Assembly: GCA_029857955.1 (NCBI GenBank)
Contig: JAOUFY010000018.1
Coordinates: forward strand, 1-44,355
Source: Spirochaetia bacterium
GTDB taxonomy: Bacteria > Spirochaetota > Leptospiria > Turneriellales > JAOUFE01
DNA length: 44,355 nucleotides
Direction of reading: 5' to 3'
Shown here: positions 25,024 to 32,726 of the stretch, piece after piece
How the letters are laid out: each line of letters opens with the position of its first letter
Numbering within the stretch: the first letter of the stretch is position 1
Program-made: the position numbers and the translations under genes
The notes under the pieces: generated by a model
Databases searched by the model: none
Told to the model about the DNA's origin: nothing
What the model saw: the letters and a program-made list of their open reading frames with translations, nothing else

Positions 25024-26721
25024 TTAAATTTTAATGTAACATCCGGCAAATATTTTTATTCCCGAATTCTGGTATGGGTAATATTCTGTGTATTTTTGAT
25101 TTAGTAAATTTTCACCGCTTGCCATAAGCGAAAAAGAAGGAGTCAGCCAGTATTTTAAACTTAAACCAGTCAAATAATAATCGCTCAACACAATGTTATC
25201 GAGATTTCTTTTGCCAACCGCTTTAAAAGAAATTGCCGCATCAAATTTTTCTGTATTATAATTTAATACGGCTAAAAATGAAACCACCGGTCTCATATTA
25301 ACAGCATTTAATCCAAAATTTAATTCAAAAGAAGTCTCGAGCAAAAATGAACGAAAAAAAGAATATTCCCAGCTAAAATGTCCATATATTTCTTTATACG
25401 CTATGGGAACCTGATAATAAAGATAATTTGAATCAAGTCGAGGATTATAATAAACCTCATATTGCTTATAACCTGACTTTAGTTTCAACGTATTTTCTGA
25501 ATTGATTAAAAAACTATTGTCCCAAAAACCATGCCAGTAATTTAAAGGTAACTGGTAAAACACTGGTTTTTCATAATACGCAGCCAAATATGATTCTTCA
25601 ATTTTTAAATTTTCAAGAGATTTTTCAAAACCTAATCTGGAATTCCATATGTCCAGCTTGCTATCAATATATACCTTTGCGATGGGCTGTATTTTAATCA
25701 AATCCTTGTAGAAACCGCCGCCTCCTGCCGTAAGATCGAGTTGCCATGGAAAACTTTTTGAAATACGCGTTCTTACAAGAGGAAAATGAAACAACAATTC
25801 TCCTTTAATTGACGAGGCCATAGATTTTTTTTTATCAATATCGTTTAAATATGTATAATCGTAACCAGCATTTGTCTCAATGCTGATTTTATTTTGAAAG
25901 ATATAAATCCAGTTTGCATTTATTCCTGAATTAAAATATAGAGGCTTGCTTTCAGGCAAGCTAAGTCCAATATAATTGGATTGTAAATAATTTCCCGTCA
26001 GGTCAATGTTTAACACCTGTTTATCATCCGGCTTAATGTTATTTTGAAAAATAAAACTTCCCCATTTTTCAGTCATACCTGAAAAGCTGGCATTATTTTG
26101 AAATCCAACGTTATCGCCAATATACTTTGCATTCACCATAAGTAAATACCTGGGTAAAATACGACTTCCCACGGTTACATTGACGTCATCAGAAGATTTG
26201 CCGCTGTTGATTATACGAATTCCATTATACCCTTCAGAGACGATATCATCGCGAATATATCTTAGCTGATAGAGTCCAAATTTGTCGCTTTTAGCAAATT
26301 TTAAATTTAAATATGAATTATCATACATTCCGTATGCCAATACAATATCTCCGCTTTTTTCATTGTTTTTTTTCTTTGTTTTACCATCCTTATCAAGTTG
26401 ATCTTTATCATTTAACCATCTTATCGATGACGGGTTAGTAGGTGAGATAAATGAAGTATCGCTTTTAGGAATACGAATCAACTGCTCGTCTTGTCCTGAA
26501 ATGATGATATCCTCAGTTTCTTTATCTTTATCATCTGATGACTCAATTCCTTTTTCAAGCTCATCTTCAATTTGAATTTGAAATTTTTGTTTATCCGATT
26601 TATTTGCCGCTTCCTGGGCAAAAGCATTGGGTGAAAATATAAATAATTGACTGATCCATAAAAAAATCGTTACATATCTAGCGCAAATATCGATTTTATT
26701 TGTCTTGCAAATTATTAGCAT
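25024..26721 (-). CDS. Outer-membrane beta-barrel resembling a TonB-dependent receptor without a plug
   Basis: Protein of 565 residues with a signal peptide ending ANAFAQ-like (residues about 15-36). An acidic, Lys/Asp-rich stretch (40-130) follows, then a long array of alternating aromatic/polar strands. The last 60 residues read SLKYWLTPSFSLMASGENLLNQKYTEYY...GCYIKI, the usual end of TonB-dependent receptors, including a GENLLN-like motif. I see no plug-domain motifs, and the acidic region is too short and too different for a plug. A segment near residues 58-68 (KETEDIIISGQDEQL) could still act as a TonB box. The ligand is unknown. It lies between the ABC exporter and the lipoprotein and is not in an obvious operon. 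Confidence 0.65.
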   Translation of the reverse strand: MLIICKTNKIDICARYVTIFLWISQLFIFSPNAFAQEAANKSDKQKFQIQIEDELEKGIESSDDKDKETEDIIISGQDEQLIRIPKSDTSFISPTNPSSIRWLNDKDQLDKDGKTKKKNNEKSGDIVLAYGMYDNSYLNLKFAKSDKFGLYQLRYIRDDIVSEGYNGIRIINSGKSSDDVNVTVGSRILPRYLLMVNAKYIGDNVGFQNNASFSGMTEKWGSFIFQNNIKPDDKQVLNIDLTGNYLQSNYIGLSLPESKPLYFNSGINANWIYIFQNKISIETNAGYDYTYLNDIDKKKSMASSIKGELLFHFPLVRTRISKSFPWQLDLTAGGGGFYKDLIKIQPIAKVYIDSKLDIWNSRLGFEKSLENLKIEESYLAAYYEKPVFYQLPLNYWHGFWDNSFLINSENTLKLKSGYKQYEVYYNPRLDSNYLYYQVPIAYKEIYGHFSWEYSFFRSFLLETSFELNFGLNAVNMRPVVSFLAVLNYNTEKFDAAISFKAVGKRNLDNIVLSDYYLTGLSLKYWLTPSFSLMASGENLLNQKYTEYYPYQNSGIKIFAGCYIKI

Positions 26722-26794
26722 GAGAATTTTGCAACATTCGATTTCCTGAATACGTTGAACACCAAGATTTGTATTTTATAAAACAATCTAAACA

Positions 26795-26926
26795 GGGGGC
26801 TGTCTAAAAAGTCTCACCGCAAAGGCGCGAAGGGCGCAAAGCAAAGAAATAAAGGGACTTTTCTTGTCATTTTCTTTAATTCCTTTGCGTCTTCGCGGTT
26901 CAAATTTTGACTTATTAGACAACCCC
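26795..26926. repeat. Dyad repeat family I with terminal inverted repeats, copy F
   Basis: Ends are GGGGCTGTCTAA and TTAGACAACCCC (one mismatch). The interior matches copy E (CACCGCAAAGGCGCGAAGG and CCTTTGCGTCTTCGCGG). It lies in the 275-base gap between the barrel gene and the lipoprotein gene. Confidence 0.88.
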
Positions 26927-26996
26927 TCGATCTTTGCTTATAAAAAGAATAATTGAAATTAGAGAACGCTACAAAAAAGTATCCCAATATTAATTT

Positions 26997-27752
26997 ATGA
27001 TCTTTAGAAAAACTCATGTATTGTTTTTAATTTTGGTTTTAACCGCAGGATGCGCCGGAAGCCGGATACTACGGCCTGCCATGAAAATGGAAGAATATCA
27101 GTCTCTTTCATGGGATAAAAAAATTGAGTATTTTAACTCTTTAAAAGAGAAAAGTAAAAATGTAATTGAAAAATTTAAATTGCCCGGAGCTGAAATTTAT
27201 GCCAGCGCTTTTAAAGATCCAATACCTGCTGTAGTAATCTCAGCATTGGACAGTATCGACAAAAAACATACTACTGCTTTTAAACCGCAATTTTACAAAT
27301 TGTTATTACATAAAAATCCGGTTGTACGCTGGAAAGCCTGTCTTCAAATTACTTCCGACCCTGCCGCAGAGGATCTTCCCTATTTCTCGATTATTTTCTC
27401 TGATTTAGACTGGATGGTAAAAGAATGTGCATTTGGCCAGATTAGATTATATCGCGAAGAAAAAAATAAAAAATCATATTTTTTTACAATTGTATCTCAC
27501 CTTGATGAAAAAAATCCGCAGGTTTTAAAAGAGATCTATCAAACCCTGAAATGGTATGACGATGTTAGAACTTATCCATATATGTATAAACGCATGTTTT
27601 TAACTACAGACTCATCAGAACTGATCATCATCATGCGAGAAATGGCAGCCTATAAAAACTATGAAGTAAAGCAAAGACTATGGTATCTTTCGCAAAAGCA
27701 TCGTGATTTTTTTGTCCGAGAAGAGGCAAGTAATCTTTTAAAAGAAATGTAA
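26997..27752 (+). CDS. Lipoprotein with HEAT-like repeats
   Basis: Protein of 251 residues. The N-terminus is a lipoprotein signal peptide with a lipobox LTAGC (Cys19). The mature part is all-helical, with repeated patterns such as DPIPAVVISALDSI, NPVVRWKACLQI and DLDWMVKECAFGQI, typical of HEAT or PBS-lyase-like repeats. These usually mediate protein binding. The location would be the periplasmic side of a membrane. Its last 122 bases overlap the 3' part of the M23 peptidase gene on the other strand. Confidence 0.7.
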   Translation: MIFRKTHVLFLILVLTAGCAGSRILRPAMKMEEYQSLSWDKKIEYFNSLKEKSKNVIEKFKLPGAEIYASAFKDPIPAVVISALDSIDKKHTTAFKPQFYKLLLHKNPVVRWKACLQITSDPAAEDLPYFSIIFSDLDWMVKECAFGQIRLYREEKNKKSYFFTIVSHLDEKNPQVLKEIYQTLKWYDDVRTYPYMYKRMFLTTDSSELIIIMREMAAYKNYEVKQRLWYLSQKHRDFFVREEASNLLKEM

Positions 27753-28602
27753 TGCGCGGATTAAGCGCCTGCCCTTTTCGGCGGACTTCAAAATGTAAAT
27801 GAGGACCGGTTACGTTCCCTGTCGCGCCTGAAAGCGCTATTTTCTGGCCCCGCGTTACAATTTGATTTTTTTGTACTAAAGACGAATTTAAATGTCCATA
27901 AAGAGAGCGATATCCGTTTTGATGTTCAATGATGATTAAATTTCCATAACCGCTCATCTGACCGTTAAAAATAACTTTTCCGGAAGCTGCGGCTGTTACA
28001 TCCGAACCCGTCGGGCATACAATATCAATTCCTTTATGAAACTGATGTTTATTTGAAAACGGATCCTGACGCAAACCAAATTTTGAAGAAATAATTCCGC
28101 GCACAGGTTTTAAAAAAACAGTTCCGTTTAAAAAACCGCGCTCGCTTGAATCAAATGATTTGCCCTCAATAAAATACAGAGAATTTTTACCCGGAACCGG
28201 CGTAATCTCGTCTTCTGCAACATTGTATTTTTTTGATAACTCAACAGGATCGCCGAAAACTGCAATTCCTCTCATATTGGGAATAAGCCATGTTGCTCCG
28301 GGCTCAACATCCCACAAAGTTGCCAGAGCATTGACGCTGGAAAGCGTATCATGATCCATCATTGTTTTTGCCATAATAGAAAAAAATGTATCATTTTTCT
28401 TTACATAGTATTTTCTAAATTCCGGTTTAACAAAATCACCTTTACTGATTTTAACTAAATTTATTTTTATCTCTTCTCGTAACGCCTTAATTTCTGAATT
28501 ACTATAGTCCAGATTTTTAATGAGACGAATATCTGTTGTTTTTGCATTTACAAATGACGAAAAGCAAAATAAAACAGATAACAATATAAGCAAAGATTTC
28601 AC
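27631..28602 (-). CDS. LysM-M23 family metallopeptidase (LytM-type)
   Basis: Protein of 323 residues with a signal peptide (MKSLLILLSVLFCFSSFVNA). A LysM-like domain (about residues 65-110: YYVKKNDTFFSIMAK) is followed by an M23 peptidase domain with HKGIDI (zinc His/Asp) and GPHLHFEV (HxH), plus YRSLYGHL. It is a predicted peptidoglycan hydrolase or a regulator of one. The M23 fold ends near NPRITFLL. The 35 residues after that are encoded antisense to the lipoprotein gene's last codons and are not typical of M23, so the stop may have been lost. It lies downstream of CobD-CobQ on the same strand. Confidence 0.88.
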   Translation of the reverse strand: MKSLLILLSVLFCFSSFVNAKTTDIRLIKNLDYSNSEIKALREEIKINLVKISKGDFVKPEFRKYYVKKNDTFFSIMAKTMMDHDTLSSVNALATLWDVEPGATWLIPNMRGIAVFGDPVELSKKYNVAEDEITPVPGKNSLYFIEGKSFDSSERGFLNGTVFLKPVRGIISSKFGLRQDPFSNKHQFHKGIDIVCPTGSDVTAAASGKVIFNGQMSGYGNLIIIEHQNGYRSLYGHLNSSLVQKNQIVTRGQKIALSGATGNVTGPHLHFEVRRKGQALNPRITFLLKDYLPLLGQKNHDAFAKDTIVFALLHSFYRLPFLA

Positions 28603-28644
28603 AACTGATTATAATTTCGGACAAAACAAAATATCAATGAACAA

Positions 28645-28735
28645 TAAAAAAGGGGCAAAGCGTGCCCCTGAGGCTGTCTAAAAAGAAACGAATTTTACAA
28701 AAATGAAAAAAGACTTTTTATACAGCCTCACCCCT
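28645..28735 (-). repeat. Composite structured repeat, copy S2
   Basis: On the minus strand it starts AGGGGT, with arms GAGGCTGTATAAAAAGTC and CTTTTTAGACAGCCTC. It ends AGGGGCACGCTTTGCCCC plus T-run, like S1, with the outer stem bases changed on both sides. It lies between the CobD-CobQ and M23 genes. Confidence 0.82.
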
Positions 28736-28757
28736 AAGCGAAATTTCGTATGGGGTC

Positions 28758-28897
28758 GGGGCTGTCTAAAAAGTCTCACCGCAAAGGCGCGAAGGGCGCA
28801 CAGTAAAGAAATAAATGGATTTTTCTTGTCATTTTCTTTAATTCCTTTGCGTTCTTTGCGTCTTCGCGGTTCAAATTTTGACTTATTAGACAACCCC
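28758..28897. repeat. Dyad repeat family I with terminal inverted repeats, copy G
   Basis: Ends GGGGCTGTCTAA and TTAGACAACCCC, like copy F. Its interior is a little longer at the right (CCTTTGCGTTCTTTGCGTC). It adjoins composite repeat S2 directly and lies just downstream of the CobD-CobQ stop. Confidence 0.88.
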
Positions 28898-28903
28898 TGT
28901 TAT

Positions 28904-31561
28904 TCAAGAAAAAACTGCTTTTCGTATTTTATCCATGTCGAGACTGCTTTTTACAATGTCTGCGAAATTTTCAATTGCAGAATCTACATCATAAGGAACA
29001 ACATTTCCAAATGGCTTTCGGTTTTTTTTACTGAGCAATTTGTTAAAAAACCATTTACGAAATTCGTCGTTATCAAAAACGCCATGGATATAAGTACCCC
29101 AGACACGATCGTCGCTTGACGAAAGACCCGCGATATCATTGGATTGTAAAATTGTTTTTTCGCTGCCCTCGGTTATGCCATGATGAATTTCATAACCATA
29201 AACGGATATATTTGACGCTAAATGTTTTCCGGAAAAACGTTTCAGGGTTTTATCGTAAGCAAGCTCCGTCGTCATGCTCAATAAACCCAAACCGTTGATC
29301 TCGCCGCGAGTGGATTCAATGGAATGCGGGTCTTTAATTGCTTTACCCAGGATTTGAAATCCGCCGCAGAGACCGATTATTTCAGCGTTGGTATTTTCTC
29401 TTAAATGATGAATATAGTTTGCAAGACCGCTTTCGTTTAGCCAGTTCATGTCCGAGATGACGTTTTTGGAACCGGGTATAATCAGGGCATCCGGAGCTTC
29501 ATCATGACTTTGCAGGTGGTCAGCAGCGATGGAATCTAAAAATATCAAGTTAATTTCTTCCTGTTGAAAAAACGGATCAAAGTCGGTAAAATTTGACATA
29601 TGCGGCAATCGTATAACGTATATGTCTAAAATTTTATCTGACATTTTCATATTGTTTTTTTGATTTAAGATTCTGCCAGATCTCTGACGCGCTGAAAACG
29701 CCATGGAATCTTCATCGGGCAACAGTAATTTTTCTACAAAAGGAATCACGCCTACAACGGGCTTGCCGGTAATTTTCTCAAGTAAAACTCTGCCTTCTTT
29801 AAATAAATTTTCATCGCCGCGAAACTGATTTACAATTAAACCGATAATACTCTGACGCTCTCTTTCGTTGAGCAGCATAAGGGTGCCTGCAAGCGATGCA
29901 TATATTCCGCCAAAATCAATGTTCCCTGCCAAAAGAACTTTTGCCTCTGCGTATCCGGCCATTCTCATATTAACAATGTCGTGATTTTTTAAATTCATTT
30001 CGACGGGCGAACCGGCGCCCTCAAGTATCATCAGGTCGGCATTGGCAGATAAATTGTCATAGGCCTGGCAAACGGTTTTCCAGATAGATTCTTTATTTTC
30101 ACGGTATTCCATGTAGCCTTGATTTCCGATTGGTTTTCCCATTAAGATTACTTGCGAGGTTAATTTTCCAACGGGTTTTAATAATACCGGATTCATTTTA
30201 ATATCCGGTTCAACGCGAGCCGCCTGAGCCTGCAGATATTGTGCCCGGCTAAGCTCCATACCATCAAGGGTAACGCATGAGTTCAATGACATGTTTTGCG
30301 CTTTAAAAGGAAAAACCCTCAGACCTTCGTTTAAAAATATTCTACACAATGCGGTCGTCAATAATGACTTACCTACATTAGAGCCCGTTCCTGCAATCAT
30401 CAAAGCGGGAGTTTTTTTATTTTTATTAAAATAAATTGCGCTGACATTGTCTTTTAAATTGAAATAACCCTCGAGCGCTTCGATAAATTTTTGATTTTCT
30501 ATCGCGGTTAAAATAGCCATACGATAAAATGAAGCATCGAGTCCATGGAAATTATTGCAGGTTCGAATGATGATACCATATTTTAACAGGTAGTCATAAA
30601 GTTTTTCTCGATGATTTTTTTGATCAATGATTTTAAATAAAATAAAATTTACCCGCGATGGATAGACTTTGATTTGATTTATTTTTTTTAGCTTTTCAAA
30701 TAGAAATTTTCTTTGTTCATCAATGTATTTACGCGTAGCTTTAACATGATTTTGAAAAAATATTGAATTTTTCATTATCATTTCGCCGGTATTTTGAGCA
30801 AAGGTATTTAACGGCCATGAAGATTGTAATTTTTTTGCCTGATTAACAAGATCTTGATGCCCAATCGCGAAACCGACCCGTAACCCTGCAATGGAATACA
30901 TTTTTGTTAAAGATGATATTACAATTAAGTTTGGTAATATTGTATCGCACAAACTTTCATTTGTTTCATCTTCTTTGAAATTTATAAAGTCGATAAAAGC
31001 TTCATCAATGATAAAAACAGACTCTGATTTTTTTTTAATTAAATTTAAAATATCTTTTTTTGCAGTAAAATTTCCGCTGGGATTATTTGGTCTTCCAAGT
31101 ATAACCATTTCATTTCCGGTTAAAGCCTTTTCTAACAAATCACAGTTTAATATAAAATTTTCATTTTCTTTTAAATTAAAATACTCGATTTCTTTTTGCT
31201 CAAGCAATGCCGCTCTTTCATAGTCGCTGTATGAAGGGGTAACAATAACGACTTTCTTTTTTTCAATCACTCTAACAAAGGAAAAAAAAAGCTCTGATGC
31301 GCCGTTTCCGGCGATAATATTTTCAAATTTAACGCTAAATCTCTTTGATATACTTTCTAAAAAATCAACACTTTTCGGATCGGGATAATGAGTGATCTCT
31401 TCAAGCCGCTGTAAAATACAATACTTTAATTCATCCGTTAAACCCAGGGGATTTATATTTGCCGAAAAATCAATCCAGTCATTTTTAGGAAAATCCAGTT
31501 CTCGATTGATCTTATTTAAATTACCGCCATGCTCAAAAATCTCCATCAAGCCAGACTTCAA
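28904..31561 (-). CDS. Fused threonine-phosphate decarboxylase (CobD) and cobyric acid synthase (CobQ)
   Basis: Single protein of 885 residues. Residues about 1-370 are a fold-type I PLP enzyme of the HisC/CobD type: HGGN near the start, GNGASELFF, GRPNNPSGN, IIDEAFIDF and the PLP Lys220 in SSLTKMYSIAGLR. Residues about 384-885 are cobyric acid synthase: GTGSNVGKS (391-399), FKAQNMSLNS, VLLKPVG, a DUF-like linker, the GATase Cys in IGLCGGFQILG and His in GTYIHGVFD. CobD makes the aminopropanol-phosphate arm and CobQ amidates cobyrinic acid, so these are late cobalamin steps. Joining them would couple side-chain precursor supply and amidation. No other cob gene and no visible B12 riboswitch is next to it. 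Confidence 0.88.
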   Translation of the reverse strand: MKSGLMEIFEHGGNLNKINRELDFPKNDWIDFSANINPLGLTDELKYCILQRLEEITHYPDPKSVDFLESISKRFSVKFENIIAGNGASELFFSFVRVIEKKKVVIVTPSYSDYERAALLEQKEIEYFNLKENENFILNCDLLEKALTGNEMVILGRPNNPSGNFTAKKDILNLIKKKSESVFIIDEAFIDFINFKEDETNESLCDTILPNLIVISSLTKMYSIAGLRVGFAIGHQDLVNQAKKLQSSWPLNTFAQNTGEMIMKNSIFFQNHVKATRKYIDEQRKFLFEKLKKINQIKVYPSRVNFILFKIIDQKNHREKLYDYLLKYGIIIRTCNNFHGLDASFYRMAILTAIENQKFIEALEGYFNLKDNVSAIYFNKNKKTPALMIAGTGSNVGKSLLTTALCRIFLNEGLRVFPFKAQNMSLNSCVTLDGMELSRAQYLQAQAARVEPDIKMNPVLLKPVGKLTSQVILMGKPIGNQGYMEYRENKESIWKTVCQAYDNLSANADLMILEGAGSPVEMNLKNHDIVNMRMAGYAEAKVLLAGNIDFGGIYASLAGTLMLLNERERQSIIGLIVNQFRGDENLFKEGRVLLEKITGKPVVGVIPFVEKLLLPDEDSMAFSARQRSGRILNQKNNMKMSDKILDIYVIRLPHMSNFTDFDPFFQQEEINLIFLDSIAADHLQSHDEAPDALIIPGSKNVISDMNWLNESGLANYIHHLRENTNAEIIGLCGGFQILGKAIKDPHSIESTRGEINGLGLLSMTTELAYDKTLKRFSGKHLASNISVYGYEIHHGITEGSEKTILQSNDIAGLSSSDDRVWGTYIHGVFDNDEFRKWFFNKLLSKKNRKPFGNVVPYDVDSAIENFADIVKSSLDMDKIRKAVFS

Positions 31562-31680
31562 TCTTTAGATCGTTTAGACATCTAAAAAATCAAACACAAT
31601 TTTTTTTAGATAATTTTTCAATAAAAAGGATTCTGTATATTACTCGTTTTTTGTACATAAGTCTGTATATTGAAAATCCG

Positions 31681-32715
31681 CTATTTTCGATTAATTTTAT
31701 CGTCCTTCCATTCATCTTTTATTTGACATATTTCATTTTCTATTGAAAGAAATCGATCAACTAATGTCGGGTCAAAGTGAGCTCCGGATTCCTTTCGAAT
31801 TAAATCAAACGCCTGATCAACACTCCAGGATTTTTTATAAGGCCGTGACATGGTTAAAGCATCAAAAACATCCGCAATGGCAATGATACGGGCAGATAGG
31901 GGTATATCTTCGCCGATTTTTCCATTTGGATAACCTGTACCATTCCATTTTTCATGATGATTTAATGCAATGTCAGCGGCCATGTTATAAATGGGCGTAT
32001 GACCTTGTGATAAAATAGAATAACCAATGGTGGTATGCTGCTTCATAATTACCCATTCATCATCTGTTAATTTTCTTGGCGCTTTTAAAATTGAGTCGGG
32101 TATTCCGATTTTTCCTGTATCGTGCATTGGCGCCGCAAGTTCTAGCATTTCAGCCTGTGCGACAGGCCAATCCAAAGCTTGTGCCAAAGCCCTGCTGTAT
32201 GAAGACATTCTCCAGATATGAACTCCCGTTTCTGTGTCATTGTAATGACCTGCTTCGGCCAACATAAAAATGCCGGCTTTTTGATTTGCAAAAAGCTCTC
32301 TGGTTTTTAGTTCTACATTTTTTTCACAATCCCGCTTTTGGTTGGCCATGGCTATGTGAGTTGCAATGCGGGCGAGAGTAATAGGCCCTGAAACAGGTTT
32401 TTGAATATAATCAACCGCGCCAACTTCAAAACCATGAGTTTCATCATCCATCCCGGTCATGGCGGTTATAAATATAACCGGAATAGCTGCAGTTTGCGGA
32501 TTGGCTTTTAATTTTTTGCACACTTCAAATCCATCCATGTCGGGCAACATGATATCTAAAAGTATCAACTCCGGCATAGGCTGCAAAAGTACACGAACAA
32601 TGGCCTCCTCTCCGTTTAAAGCAACCCTGGTTTCATATTTATCTTTTAAAATTTCTCTCAATAGTTTAATATTATTTGACTCATCATCAACTATAAGTAT
32701 TGTCGATTTTTGCAT
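31681..32715 (-). CDS. Response regulator with HD-GYP c-di-GMP phosphodiesterase domain
   Basis: Protein of 344 residues. A receiver domain (about 1-120; phospho-acceptor Asp in LILLDIMLPDMDG) is followed by an HD-GYP domain. Its motifs include HDTGKIG, HHEKWNGTGYP (the GYP signature) and ADVFDALT. The domain hydrolyses c-di-GMP. A GTG at 32727 is in frame and overlaps the kinase stop, but GGAG with a six-base spacer precedes the ATG at 32715, which I use. The gene immediately follows the hybrid kinase gene, so they are probably a phosphorelay pair. Confidence 0.93.
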   Translation of the reverse strand: MQKSTILIVDDESNNIKLLREILKDKYETRVALNGEEAIVRVLLQPMPELILLDIMLPDMDGFEVCKKLKANPQTAAIPVIFITAMTGMDDETHGFEVGAVDYIQKPVSGPITLARIATHIAMANQKRDCEKNVELKTRELFANQKAGIFMLAEAGHYNDTETGVHIWRMSSYSRALAQALDWPVAQAEMLELAAPMHDTGKIGIPDSILKAPRKLTDDEWVIMKQHTTIGYSILSQGHTPIYNMAADIALNHHEKWNGTGYPNGKIGEDIPLSARIIAIADVFDALTMSRPYKKSWSVDQAFDLIRKESGAHFDPTLVDRFLSIENEICQIKDEWKDDKINRK

Positions 32716-32726
32716 AGACTTCTCCA

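Noticed and set aside
26814..27017. Minus-strand frame across dyad repeat F
   Set aside because: Same repeat-derived translation (KLKKMTRKVPLFLCF type); it overlaps the lipoprotein start and is not a gene.
28678..29119. Open frames on both strands across dyad repeat G
   Set aside because: They are products of the repeat (Arg/Lys-rich FEPRRRKERKG type translation) and run into the CobQ gene; such frames are common artefacts of this repeat type.
31562..31680. Cobalamin riboswitch before the CobD-CobQ gene
   Set aside because: No B12-box-like sequence is seen; only an A/T-rich hairpin (TCTAAAAAA...TTTTTTTTAGA).
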